Below, in pieces: positions 55,564 to 64,000 of a stretch of 64,000 nucleotides of DNA (positions within the stretch are counted from its first letter, which is position 1; each line of letters begins with the position of its first letter). The stretch comes from Hyphomicrobiales bacterium (GTDB taxonomy: Bacteria > Pseudomonadota > Alphaproteobacteria > Rhizobiales > Rhizobiaceae). The notes under the pieces were generated by a model. It did not search any database. It saw only the letters and a list, made by a program, of their open reading frames with translations, and had not been told where the DNA came from. The DNA lies in contig UBNQ01000003.1 in the NCBI GenBank assembly GCA_900466875.1, positions 255,570-319,569 of the forward strand, given 5' to 3'. A program made the translations under genes and the position numbers.

Positions 55564-56661
55564 TCAGCCGACCGGCTCCGGCACGGGGGCAGTCGCTGTT
55601 ACGGTCGCGCGGGCTTCAAGGCGCTTGCCGGTTCCGGCATCGAAGAAATGCAGTCTGGACGGGTCGATGGCGATCCACATCGTATCGGTGATCTCGGCTT
55701 CGCCGGACAGCGCAATCGTCACCGCCTGATCGCCGACCAGACCGTGTGCAAGGCGCTGGGAGCCGAGTTCTTCCACATATTCGACGATGAAGGGCATGCC
55801 TTCATTGGCCGAAACCACACGCAGATCTTCCGCGCGCAGACCGACGGTCACGGCACCGGAGGTCGGCGCGTAGCCGTCGAGCGAAATCAGCGACGGGCCA
55901 ATGGCGAGCTTGTCGCCCTGCAGTTCCGCCTTCACGAGGTTCATGGCCGGAGAACCGATAAAGCCCGCGACAAAGGTCGAGGCCGGCGTGTGATAGACAT
56001 CCAGCGGCGAGCCGACCTGCTCGATCTGTCCGCCGTTCAGCACGACGAGGCGATCCGCCAGCGTCATCGCTTCCAGCTGATCGTGGGTGACATAGATCGA
56101 TGTGGTGCCGAGACGGCGCTGCAGACGCTTGATCTCGCCGCGCATCGAGACACGCAGCTTGGCATCGAGGTTCGACAGCGGCTCGTCGAAGAGGAAGGCT
56201 GCCGGCTTGCGGACGATGGCGCGACCCATGGCGACGCGCTGGCGCTGGCCGCCGGACAATGCGCGCGGCTTGCGGTCGAGATATTGGGTGATCTCCAGCA
56301 TGCGGGCCGCTTCATTGACGCGCGCGTCGATCTCGGCCTTCGGCGTCCTGCGGTTCTTCAACCCGTATTCGAGGTTCTGGCGCACGCTCATATGCGGGTA
56401 GAGTGCATAGTTCTGGAAGACCATGGCGATATCGCGGTCGGCCGGTTCCACCTCATTGACCACGCGGTCGCCGATCTTGACCGTTCCTTCGGAGATCGCT
56501 TCCAGGCCCGCAACCATGCGCAGAAGCGTGGACTTGCCGCAGCCTGACGGGCCGACGAGGACGATGAATTCGCCGTCCTTGATGTCGAGATTGATGTCGG
56601 AGACGGCACGGACGCCGCCATTGTAGATCTTGCCAACGCTGCTGATGTCGATCGCGGCCAT
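55564..56661 (-). CDS. ugpC: sn-Glycerol-3-phosphate ABC transporter ATP-binding protein
   Basis: UgpC powers uptake of glycerol-3-phosphate or its diesters. The 365 residues are a CUT1-type ATPase: Walker [10 protein letters not shown] (38-46), Q-loop [15 protein letters not shown] near 82, signature [19 protein letters not shown] near 134, Walker [16 protein letters not shown] near 155 and a regulatory TOBE domain from about 240 to the end. The first residues ([16 protein letters not shown]) are typical. It is the last of the four ugpBAEC genes; ugpE ends 13 bases upstream. Confidence 0.93.
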   Translation of the reverse strand: MAAIDISSVGKIYNGGVRAVSDINLDIKDGEFIVLVGPSGCGKSTLLRMVAGLEAISEGTVKIGDRVVNEVEPADRDIAMVFQNYALYPHMSVRQNLEYGLKNRRTPKAEIDARVNEAARMLEITQYLDRKPRALSGGQRQRVAMGRAIVRKPAAFLFDEPLSNLDAKLRVSMRGEIKRLQRRLGTTSIYVTHDQLEAMTLADRLVVLNGGQIEQVGSPLDVYHTPASTFVAGFIGSPAMNLVKAELQGDKLAIGPSLISLDGYAPTSGAVTVGLRAEDLRVVSANEGMPFIVEYVEELGSQRLAHGLVGDQAVTIALSGEAEITDTMWIAIDPSRLHFFDAGTGKRLEARATVTATAPVPEPVG

Positions 56662-56673
56662 TGTTATCGTTCC

Positions 56674-57516
56674 TTACTTGTCGCTTTCGGTCAGGCCCTT
56701 GATGAACCAGCTCTGGAAGATCACCACGATCGCCACGGGCGGAAGCATGGCGAGAACCGCCAGCGCAAAGGCCTCGTTGTAATCGGGGATCTGCGAGCCG
56801 ATCCAGACCTGCAGGATGGATTTGATGCCGCGCATCAGGGTGAAGAAGCGCTCGTCGGTCGTCATCAGCATGGGCCAGAGATACTGGTTCCAGCCATAAA
56901 CGAACATGATGATGAAGATCGCGGCGATCATGGTGCGCGAGATCGGCACGAGAATGTCGATGAAGAACTTGAACGGGCCGGCGCCATCAATGCGGGCGGC
57001 CTCCAGCAGCTCTTCCGGCACGGACTTGAAGAACTGGCGGAAATAGAACGTGCCGGTCGCGGATGCCAGAAGCGGCACGATCAGGCCCGTGTAGCTGTTC
57101 AACAGGCCGAGTTCCGACATGACCTGATAGGAGGGCATGATGCGCACTTCGAGCGGCAGAAGCAGGGTGGTGAAGATCACCCAGAAGGAAAGCGTCGCCA
57201 TCGGGAAGCGGAAATAGACGATGGCATAGGCTGCCAGCATCGACAGCACGATCTTGCCGACGGCAAAACCGACGCCAAGGATCAGCGAGTTGATCACCAT
57301 GCTGGTGCCGGTGATCTCGCCGGTAAAGCCGCCCTTCTGGGTCAGGACCTTCTCGTAGGTATCGATGAAATTGCCGCCCCAGGTGAGCGACAGGCCGTTC
57401 ATGTGAATGTCGGCCGCCGTATGGGTGGAGGTCATGAACGCCACCACGACCGGCGTGCATAAAAATAGCGCGCCGACGATGAGGACGAGGTGATCGGAAA
57501 ACCGTGTGCGATACAA
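56674..57516 (-). CDS. ugpE: sn-Glycerol-3-phosphate ABC transporter permease UgpE
   Basis: UgpE is the second inner-membrane channel subunit. The 280 residues have six predicted helices and the cytoplasmic EAA loop (EELLEAARIDGAGPFKFFID near 185-205) that contacts UgpC. The N-terminus contains a helix and the periplasmic loop STHTAADIHMNGLSLTWGGNF of UgpE proteins. TTG at 57516 is the apparent start (MYRTRFSDH) with AGAGGATAAGG upstream. It sits between ugpA and ugpC, 12 bases from each. Confidence 0.93.
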   Translation of the reverse strand: MYRTRFSDHLVLIVGALFLCTPVVVAFMTSTHTAADIHMNGLSLTWGGNFIDTYEKVLTQKGGFTGEITGTSMVINSLILGVGFAVGKIVLSMLAAYAIVYFRFPMATLSFWVIFTTLLLPLEVRIMPSYQVMSELGLLNSYTGLIVPLLASATGTFYFRQFFKSVPEELLEAARIDGAGPFKFFIDILVPISRTMIAAIFIIMFVYGWNQYLWPMLMTTDERFFTLMRGIKSILQVWIGSQIPDYNEAFALAVLAMLPPVAIVVIFQSWFIKGLTESDK

Positions 57517-57528
57517 GGCCTTATCCTC

Positions 57529-58509
57529 TCAATTATAGTGAACGCGCCGCTCGATATAGCGGAACTGGAAAATGGTGAGGACGAAGACGACGATCATCAG
57601 AATGACCGACTGGGCCGAGGACCCGCCAAGGTCGTTGCCGCGAAAACCGTCATTGTAAACCTTGTAGACCAGGGTGATTGGGTTGTTCGCCGGCTTGTCC
57701 TTCACCATCACGTCGATGAGGCCGAAGGTGTCGAACAGCGAATAGGTGACGTTGATGGTCAACAGGAAGAAGGCGGTCGGTGCCAGAAGCGGAAGGACGA
57801 CGGTCCAGAAACGGCGGAAACCCGAGCGGCAGTCGATCATCGCCGCTTCGCGCACCGAGACCGGCACGTTCTGCAGGCCCGAGAGGAAGAAGATGAAGTT
57901 GTAGGGGATCTGCTTCCAGACCGCGACGACGATCATCGCAAAGGCCGTGTCGTAGTAATTCAGCCCGACCTGCATGTTCCAGCCGAGATAGGACATCATC
58001 TTCACGAAGGGGCCGATATGCTGGTCGAAGAACATCATGCCGATCAGGCCGGAAACCGGCGCGGCGATGGCGTAGACCGCGATCAGCAGCGTCTTGTAGG
58101 TGGACGACCCCTTGATGATGCGGTCGGCCTTGACCGCCAGAAGCAGGCCGATCGACAGCGAGAGGAACGTGACAATGATGGTGAACGCGGCCGTGAACAG
58201 CGCGATCGACTGGTATTCGGCGCTGAACAGCGCATCGGTATAGTTGCTCATGCCGACGAAGGTGGAGCCGAAACCGAAAGGATCCTCGATATAGAAGGAT
58301 GAGCTCAGCGCCTGGACCGAAGGCCAGTAGAAGAAGATGAAGATCACCGCGAGCTGCGGGAAGAGGAAGAGATAGGGAAGGACGGGCGAGGTGAACTGCA
58401 CACGCTTCATTTCTTCCGCCGCGGCGGCAGGTTTTTTGCGCGCGGCTCCGCCGAAACCGAGGCGGGACAGGAAACCGCCGGGTTGCGGCTGTGACGTCGT
58501 GTAGGCCAC
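57529..58509 (-). CDS. ugpA: sn-Glycerol-3-phosphate ABC transporter permease UgpA
   Basis: UgpA is the first channel subunit. About 326 residues from GTG 58509 (AGGGGAG six bases before), with an N-terminal cytoplasmic extension of about 30 residues before the normal start-like segment MKRVQFTSPVLPYLFLFPQL; a start at that Met is possible and would make it family-length (about 294). Six membrane helices and the EAA loop (VSVREAAMIDCRSGFRRFWT) are seen. The frame is open to 58578 but that part overlaps the hairpin after ugpB. It follows ugpB across a gap holding a partial terminator. Confidence 0.9.
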   Translation of the reverse strand: MAYTTSQPQPGGFLSRLGFGGAARKKPAAAAEEMKRVQFTSPVLPYLFLFPQLAVIFIFFYWPSVQALSSSFYIEDPFGFGSTFVGMSNYTDALFSAEYQSIALFTAAFTIIVTFLSLSIGLLLAVKADRIIKGSSTYKTLLIAVYAIAAPVSGLIGMMFFDQHIGPFVKMMSYLGWNMQVGLNYYDTAFAMIVVAVWKQIPYNFIFFLSGLQNVPVSVREAAMIDCRSGFRRFWTVVLPLLAPTAFFLLTINVTYSLFDTFGLIDVMVKDKPANNPITLVYKVYNDGFRGNDLGGSSAQSVILMIVVFVLTIFQFRYIERRVHYN

Positions 58510-58542
58510 GAGTTCTCCCCTTTCTTTGACATTACAAAAGAG

Positions 58543-58573
58543 CCCGCCCGCCCCTTTTTGAAAGGGCGGACGG
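58543..58573 (-). terminator. Intercistronic hairpin between ugpB and ugpA
   Basis: CCGCCCCTTT and AAAGGGCGG, with one bulged C and a loop of a few bases, form a GC-rich stem, followed on the minus strand by GGGCTCTTTT. It lies 20-50 bases after the ugpB stop. Such hairpins let the binding protein be made in excess over the permease. Confidence 0.6.
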
Positions 58574-58593
58574 ACCACGATGGGAGGTTGCTA

Positions 58594-59892
58594 TCAGCCG
58601 GCGGTCTTGGCGAAACGGGCGAGGAGGTCGTTGCCTTCCTTCTCGATGGTTTCGAAAGCCTTCTGAACGGTGGTCTCACCCGCGAAGATCTTGTTGTATT
58701 CACGTTCCATGACGGAGCGGATCTGCGGGTAGAAGCCCAGGCGGTAGCCCTTCGACCATTCGCCCGACGGCAGCATCAGGGTCTTGATGCCGACTTCGGC
58801 AACCGGCTGCTTCTCGTAATAGCCTTCCTTCTTGGCCAGCTCGTAAGCGGCTTCGGTGATGGCAACGTAACCGGTGGCCTGATGGTAGAACTTCTGGATT
58901 TCCGGCGAGGTCAGGAACTGGAAGAAGTCGGCAACGCACTTGTTTTCAGCGTCCGGCTTGCCGGCCATTGCAAATAGTGCAGCACCACCGATGAAGGTAT
59001 TGGTGCCGGCGCCCTGGATGCCCTTCCAGTAGGGCAGGAAGTCAGCCGAGAAAGGCATGGTGGCAGTCTTCTGCAGGCCACCGAAGGAGCCGGAAGAACC
59101 GATCCACATGGCAACCTTGCCTTCTTCGAACGGCTTCTGGTTGTCGTTCCAGCCGGCACCGTAATAACGGTAGTAGCCGGCATCAGACCAGGCCTTCAGC
59201 TTTTCGAACATCATGACCAGGTTCTTGTCGGTCAGGTTCATCTTGGTGTCGACGACGCTGTCGTAACCGTTGTTATTGTTGGCGAACTGGATGTTCTGGC
59301 GCGAGAAGAAGTTCTCGGTGAACTGCCAGGTCAGCTGGGAAGCGGTCATGGCGATATAGCCGGCTTCCTTGAGCTTGGGAGCGGCAGCTTCAAATTCTTC
59401 CCAGGTCTTGGGGACTGCAACGCCAGCCTTCTCGAAAGCCTGCGTGTTGATGTACATGATCGGAGCCGAAGAGTTGAACGGCATGCCGATGAACTTGCCG
59501 GCCGGGTCGGCGTAGAAGTAGCGGACGCCTTCGATGAAGGCGTTGCGGTCGAACTTGTAACCTGCGTTGTTGATCAGGTCTTCGGCGGCAACGGTTGCAC
59601 CCTTGGCGTTGATGATGGTGGCAGCGCCGGCATCGAAAACCTGCAGGATGTTCGGCTGTTCGCCCGAACGGAAAGCGGCGATGCCGCTGGCAAGCGCTTC
59701 CTCGTAGGTGCCCTTGGAGATCGGCGTCAGAGCGCAAGCGGTCTGCGCCGCGTTGAACTTCTGCGATACTTCGTTGATGACTTCACCGTTGCGGCCACCC
59801 ATGCCGTGCCACCAGGTGATGTTGGTTGCTGCGAGCGACGACGTTGCAGACATTGCAACTGCCATCGCGGCCATCGAAAGCTTCTTGATCAT
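58594..59892 (-). CDS. ugpB: sn-Glycerol-3-phosphate-binding periplasmic protein UgpB
   Basis: UgpB captures glycerol-3-phosphate in the periplasm for the UgpAEC transporter. The 432-residue precursor has a signal peptide (MIKKLSMAAMAVAMSATSSL then AA, cleavage near residue 22) and the mature start TNITWWHGMGGRNGEVINEV, characteristic of UgpB. It belongs to the extracellular solute-binding family 1: INTQAFEKAGVAVPKTWEEF near 150, AMWIGSSGSFGGLQKT near 255 and FIGGAALFAMAGKPDAENK near 300. It is the first gene of ugpBAEC. A weak Pho-box-like sequence lies upstream at 59968-59985. Confidence 0.95.
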   Translation of the reverse strand: MIKKLSMAAMAVAMSATSSLAATNITWWHGMGGRNGEVINEVSQKFNAAQTACALTPISKGTYEEALASGIAAFRSGEQPNILQVFDAGAATIINAKGATVAAEDLINNAGYKFDRNAFIEGVRYFYADPAGKFIGMPFNSSAPIMYINTQAFEKAGVAVPKTWEEFEAAAPKLKEAGYIAMTASQLTWQFTENFFSRQNIQFANNNNGYDSVVDTKMNLTDKNLVMMFEKLKAWSDAGYYRYYGAGWNDNQKPFEEGKVAMWIGSSGSFGGLQKTATMPFSADFLPYWKGIQGAGTNTFIGGAALFAMAGKPDAENKCVADFFQFLTSPEIQKFYHQATGYVAITEAAYELAKKEGYYEKQPVAEVGIKTLMLPSGEWSKGYRLGFYPQIRSVMEREYNKIFAGETTVQKAFETIEKEGNDLLARFAKTAG

Positions 59893-59967
59893 GGTTTTCG
59901 TCCTCTCCGCCTTGGTTGGATCGAGGACCGCAATAGGGCCTGGTCGTGACAGGCTCTTAACAATTCT

Positions 59968-59985
59968 GTTTCAGATTTGTGACGT
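59968..59985 (-). promoter_or_regulatory. Weak PhoB-box-like direct repeat upstream of ugpB
   Basis: On the minus strand ACGTCAC and CTGAAAC occur 11 bases apart, each matching five of seven bases of the CTGTCAC half-site; the intervening AAAT fits. Phosphate control of ugp genes is known in Sinorhizobium and E. coli, which motivates the call; the match itself is not strong. Confidence 0.3.
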
Positions 59986-60017
59986 TTGCACAGCTTTGCA
60001 AAAACTTCATGAGCCCG

Positions 60018-60391
60018 TCAAAAAGCATCCGGAAAATGGCGGGGAAAACGCCAGGGAATGACTGCAATGATGTCGTAACGACAGGAGAGGCGGTGGGCGT
60101 CACGGCGGCGCGACAGCCAGACATCTCCCGCCGCCCTGATCCGCCTCTGCGTGTCGTAGCCGACCGCATCGATGGCGTCGCCTTCGCGGGCGCGCGCCTT
60201 GACCTCGACAAACAGGATCAGCGTTTTCCTGCGGGCGACGATATCGATTTCGCCCAGCCTCGTCCGATAACGGAATGCCAGAATTCGATAGCCGCGAAAG
60301 AGAAGATAGAGGGCTGCAAGATACTCGGAGACGTGGCCGCGCCGCTCGGCGCGACGGCGTTCATGCCGCCTGTCCTCGCTTCCCCGGCCCA

Positions 60392-60392
<1 letters not shown>
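60018..60392 (-). CDS. yraN: YraN/UPF0102-family putative nuclease-like protein
   Basis: The 124 residues match the UPF0102 restriction-endonuclease-like fold: AAALYLLFRGYRILAFRYRTRLGEIDIVARRKTLILFVEVKAR in pieces (about residues 29-70), where Glu and Asp of GEIDIV and the E-V-K are the family catalytic-type residues. No activity has been proved for the family. Its ATG shares one base with the rsmI stop (TGATG), so it is translationally coupled to rsmI, the standard rsmI-yraN arrangement. Confidence 0.9.
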
Positions 60393-61312
<920 letters not shown>

Positions 61313-61567
61313 GAGCTTTTCAATTCAGTTGGATGATCATAAGCCCTTTATGGTCAAGGCGATGGCGGCCTGCAAGCGGCAGAAGGCCAAGTTTTCTGTG
61401 TGCAGCTCCGTCGCGAGTGCCGAAATGAAGCAGACATCCCGCTTATCCTCTTGCGTTGAAAGGTCGATCTCTGCCATTTTGCCCGTCCACATCGTCCGGC
61501 TTGCGAAAGCCGAAGAATATCAGGCGCCCCACCTCCCGGGACGCTCAGGTCGAAAGCGGTTGAGTCC

Positions 61568-62686
61568 ATGCGTATTACTCTCGAGCGGTCCAATCTTCTG
61601 AAATCGTTGAGCCACGTGCACCGCGTGGTCGAGCGCCGCAACACAATCCCGATCCTTTCCAACGTGCTGATGCGCGCCTCCGACGCGAGCGTCGAGCTGA
61701 AGGCGACCGATCTGGATCTGGAAATCACCGAAGCCGTTCCGGCGATGGTCGAGCAGGCCGGCGCCACCACGGTTCCCGCGCATCTTCTCTACGAAATCGT
61801 CCGTAAGCTGCCCGACGGCTCGGAAGTTCTGCTTGCCACCAATCCGGACGGAGGCTCGATGACGGTCCAGTCCGGCCGTTCGAAATTCTCGCTGCAATGC
61901 CTGCCGGAAACGGATTTCCCGGATCTGACCGCCGGTTCGTTCAGCCACACGTTCAAGCTGAAGGCGACCGATCTCAAGATGCTGATCGACCGCACCCAGT
62001 TCGCCATCTCCACGGAAGAAACCCGCTATTACCTTAACGGCATTTTCTTCCACACGATCGAGGCCGGCGGCGACCTGAAGCTGCGTGCCGTTGCGACCGA
62101 CGGTCACCGTCTGGCGCGCGCCGACGTGCAGGCACCTTCCGGTTCGGAAGGCATGCCGGGCATCATCATTCCGCGCAAGACCGTTGGCGAGCTGCAGAAG
62201 CTGGTCGACGATCCGGAAGCACAGGTCACCGTCGAGGTTTCCGACGCCAAGATCCGCCTGTCGATCGCCGACATCATCATGACGTCGAAGCTGATCGACG
62301 GCACGTTCCCGGATTACCAGCGCGTCATCCCGACGGGCAACGACAAGGAAATGCGCGTCGATTGCCAGTCGTTCACCAAGGCGGTGGATCGCGTTTCGAC
62401 CATTTCGTCTGAGCGCGGCCGCGCGGTGAAACTCGCGCTGACGGACGGCCAGCTGATGCTGACGGTCAACAACCCGGATTCGGGCAGCGCCACCGAAGAA
62501 GTCGCGGTCGGATACGACAACGACCCGATGGAAATCGGCTTCAACGCAAAATACCTCCTCGACATCACCGCCCAGCTTTCGGGCGATGACGCCATCTTCA
62601 TGCTGGCGGATGCGGGATCGCCGACACTGGTCCGCGACACGGCGGGCGATGATGCGCTCTATGTGTTGATGCCAATGCGCGTATAA
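61568..62686 (+). CDS. dnaN: DNA polymerase III beta subunit (sliding clamp)
   Basis: DnaN forms the ring that holds DNA polymerase III and other enzymes on DNA. The 372 residues start MRITLERSNLLKSLSHVHRV and show the three-domain clamp: VVERRNTIPILSNVLMRA near 19-36, RYYLNGIFFHTIEAGGDLKLRAVATDGHRLARA in pieces near 153-182, and FNAKYLLDI plus the final LYVLMPMRV. In this chromosome it is over 30 kb from dnaA instead of beside it, as usual in rhizobia. A clear terminator follows 8 bases after the stop. Confidence 0.97.
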   Translation: MRITLERSNLLKSLSHVHRVVERRNTIPILSNVLMRASDASVELKATDLDLEITEAVPAMVEQAGATTVPAHLLYEIVRKLPDGSEVLLATNPDGGSMTVQSGRSKFSLQCLPETDFPDLTAGSFSHTFKLKATDLKMLIDRTQFAISTEETRYYLNGIFFHTIEAGGDLKLRAVATDGHRLARADVQAPSGSEGMPGIIIPRKTVGELQKLVDDPEAQVTVEVSDAKIRLSIADIIMTSKLIDGTFPDYQRVIPTGNDKEMRVDCQSFTKAVDRVSTISSERGRAVKLALTDGQLMLTVNNPDSGSATEEVAVGYDNDPMEIGFNAKYLLDITAQLSGDDAIFMLADAGSPTLVRDTAGDDALYVLMPMRV

Positions 62687-62693
62687 AACAATC

Positions 62694-62725
62694 GAGGCGG
62701 CCGGATATTCCGAGCCGCCTTTTTT
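62694..62725 (+). terminator. Rho-independent terminator of dnaN
   Basis: AGGCGGC at 62695-62701 and GCCGCCT at 62714-62720 form a seven-bp GC-rich stem, followed by TTTTTT. It begins eight bases after the dnaN stop. Confidence 0.9.
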
Positions 62726-62829
62726 ATGCCGCTTTCTAATTGCGACATTCTTGCCTGCCTTTGCGTCATCGACCTTGACCCCTGCGGTCAGACGACCAAA
62801 TAGGCTTGAAAACCGGGAGAGGTAACTAG

Positions 62830-63423
62830 ATGGAACTACGCTTGAAGGAACGGCTCGGCCGGAAGTTCGACGAGGAAATCCGTTTCTTCAAAGGCTGGAT
62901 GGATGGCCCGAAAAGCGTAGGCGCGATCTGCCCCACCTCCTCCGTGACCGCCAAGCGCATGGCGAGCGTCATCAACCCTTCCTCCGGCCTGCCCGTCCTT
63001 GAACTTGGTCCGGGCACGGGCGTCATCACCAAGGCGATCCTAGAGCGAGGCATTGCGCCGGAGAACCTTGTTTCGATCGAATATTCGACGGATTTCTACC
63101 AGAACCTGATCAAGGCCTATAAGGGTGTCCATTTCATCAATGGCGACGCCTTTGCACTAGACAAAACGCTCGGGGGAATGAAGTCGGTCATTTTCGACAG
63201 CGTGATCTCCGCCATTCCGATGCTGAGCTTTCCGATGGAAAGCCGTATCGCGCTTCTGGAAGACCTGCTCGACCGCATGCCGGCCGGACGCCCTGTCATA
63301 CAGATCACCTATGGCCCGGTCTCTCCGATCATCGCCAATCCAGATCGATACAAGATCAAGCATTACGATTTCGTCGTGCGCAACATCCCGCCGGCACAGC
63401 TCTGGACCTATACCCGGGGTTGA
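62830..63423 (+). CDS. pmtA: Phospholipid N-methyltransferase PmtA
   Basis: PmtA converts phosphatidylethanolamine to phosphatidylcholine with three SAM-dependent methylations, a pathway typical of rhizobia and agrobacteria. The 197 residues match the Sinorhizobium-type short PmtA in length and start (LKERLGRKFDEEIRFFKGW, then GAICPTSSVTAKRMAS), with SAM motif I LELGPGTGVITKAIL near residue 57 and IEYSTDFYQNLIK near 79. A highly similar RsmA-like methyltransferase is the alternative, but the N-terminal pattern favours PmtA. ATG 62830 follows GAGAGG. Confidence 0.88.
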   Translation: MELRLKERLGRKFDEEIRFFKGWMDGPKSVGAICPTSSVTAKRMASVINPSSGLPVLELGPGTGVITKAILERGIAPENLVSIEYSTDFYQNLIKAYKGVHFINGDAFALDKTLGGMKSVIFDSVISAIPMLSFPMESRIALLEDLLDRMPAGRPVIQITYGPVSPIIANPDRYKIKHYDFVVRNIPPAQLWTYTRG

Positions 63424-63492
63424 TTCACATCATCGTCAACCGCCCGAGGTAAGCGGGATCGATTTCGATCCGCTGTGGAGCTGTGACACGAC

Positions 63493-64000
63493 ATGACATT
63501 CGGCCTTTACATCACCCACCCGCAGGTGCGCATCGAACCGGACGTGCCGGTGCCGCGCTGGGGGCTTTCCGATATCGGCCGGCAACGCACGGAGACGGCA
63601 GCACGTCTGCCCTGGGTGCAAAAGCTCGGACGGATCATTTCCAGCGACGAGACCAAAGCGATCGAGACGGCCGAAATCCTTGCCGGATCCGACGATGTCT
63701 CGATCATGCTCGCCCCCGACACGCATGAAAACGACCGCTCGGCCACCGGTTTTCTGGCACCACCGGAATTCGAGGCGGCGGCCGACTGGTTCTTTGCCAA
63801 CCCGACCGAAAGTTTCAAGGGCTGGGAGCGAGCTGCGGATGCGCAGGCCCGTATCGTTGCGGCGGTCGACCGCATCCTGTCCGATCACAATCCGGACATG
63901 CCGATCGCCTTTGTCGGTCATGGCGGCGTGGGCACGCTGTTGAAGTGCCATCTGCGGCAGATCCCGATCTCCCGAAGCCAGGATCAGCCGGGTGGCGGTG
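63493..64000 (+). CDS. Histidine-phosphatase-superfamily protein, C-terminus cut by window
   Basis: About 169 codons are visible, running off the window. The second catalytic-His region is clear (IAFVGHGGVGTLLKCHL near residue 139), as are SSDETKAIETAEILA near 50, the segment that normally follows the RHG box, and LSDIGRQRTETAARL. The normal N-terminal RHG triad reads ITHPQV here (Thr8-His9-Pro10), so the nucleophile His may be kept but the flanking Arg and Gly are lost. This variant occurs in an uncharacterised phosphoglycerate-mutase-like group; phosphatase activity is uncertain. It follows pmtA by 69 bases. Confidence 0.8.
   Translation, partial: MTFGLYITHPQVRIEPDVPVPRWGLSDIGRQRTETAARLPWVQKLGRIISSDETKAIETAEILAGSDDVSIMLAPDTHENDRSATGFLAPPEFEAAADWFFANPTESFKGWERAADAQARIVAAVDRILSDHNPDMPIAFVGHGGVGTLLKCHLRQIPISRSQDQPGGG

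Overview
The window is a chromosomal segment from an alphaproteobacterium of the Rhizobiales, most likely Rhizobiaceae (Rhizobium/Agrobacterium/Sinorhizobium type). This rests on recognisable gene families and gene order, not on a database search: dnaA with rpsT upstream; lptC-lptA-lptB-rpoN-hpf-ptsN; a malic enzyme fused to a phosphotransacetylase-like domain; ornithine-lipid (olsB) and phosphatidylcholine (pmtA) enzymes; ugpBAEC; a GCAATTCC...GGAATTGC intergenic palindrome; and GC-rich, densely packed genes. I saw no rRNA, tRNA, CRISPR array, prophage or insertion sequence.

Layout. 1-8.1 kb, minus strand: glnD (cut by the window edge), a membrane-anchored AraC regulator, a MYG1-family protein, a GreA/GreB-like factor and mutS. 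8.1-11.2 kb, plus strand: maeB and a small PIN-type toxin-antitoxin pair with a palindromic operator. 11.2-18.7 kb, mostly minus: olsB, a soluble hybrid histidine kinase, an rRNA methyltransferase/trmH/lspA operon, a CoxG-like protein, a LapA-domain protein, ihfB and sppA. 18.9-24 kb, plus: lptC, lptA, lptB, rpoN, hpf, ptsN. 24-27 kb, minus: rph, a VOC protein, rdgB, hemW. 27.3-29.1 kb, plus: hrcA, grpE. 29.1-34.2 kb, minus: a small orphan, dnaA (with an 824-bp untranslated upstream region), rpsT, an enoyl-CoA hydratase, mutM. 34.3-36.7 kb, plus: ubiE, ubiB.

36.8-43.4 kb looks like an accessory block between ubiB and coaBC: an aromatic ammonia-lyase homologue without the MIO tripeptide, an overlapping pair encoding a four-helix membrane protein and a ClpP-like membrane-anchored protein, a divergent MFS/LysR pair and a glyoxalase-like protein. 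43.7-52.8 kb: coaBC, an MmcQ/YjbR protein, a class II glutamine amidotransferase, otsB-otsA, a frameshifted yigZ, prfC, dut, cysK. 52.8-61.3 kb, minus: a ComM-type ATPase, gshB, the ugpBAEC glycerol-3-phosphate uptake operon, yraN, rsmI. 61.6-64 kb, plus: dnaN, pmtA and a histidine-phosphatase-like gene cut by the window end.

Functional themes are replication and repair (dnaA, dnaN, mutS, mutM, dut, rdgB), envelope biogenesis (lptCAB, lspA, sppA, olsB, pmtA), nitrogen regulation (glnD, rpoN, ptsN), stress (hrcA-grpE, hpf, otsBA, gshB) and phosphorus or glycerol-phosphate uptake (ugp). No large undescribed defence or mobile system is visible. The most unusual items are the MIO-less lyase, the membrane/ClpP-like gene pair, the GreA-like factor without the usual acidic tip, the structured dnaA upstream region and the self-overlapping toxin-antitoxin operator/promoter.
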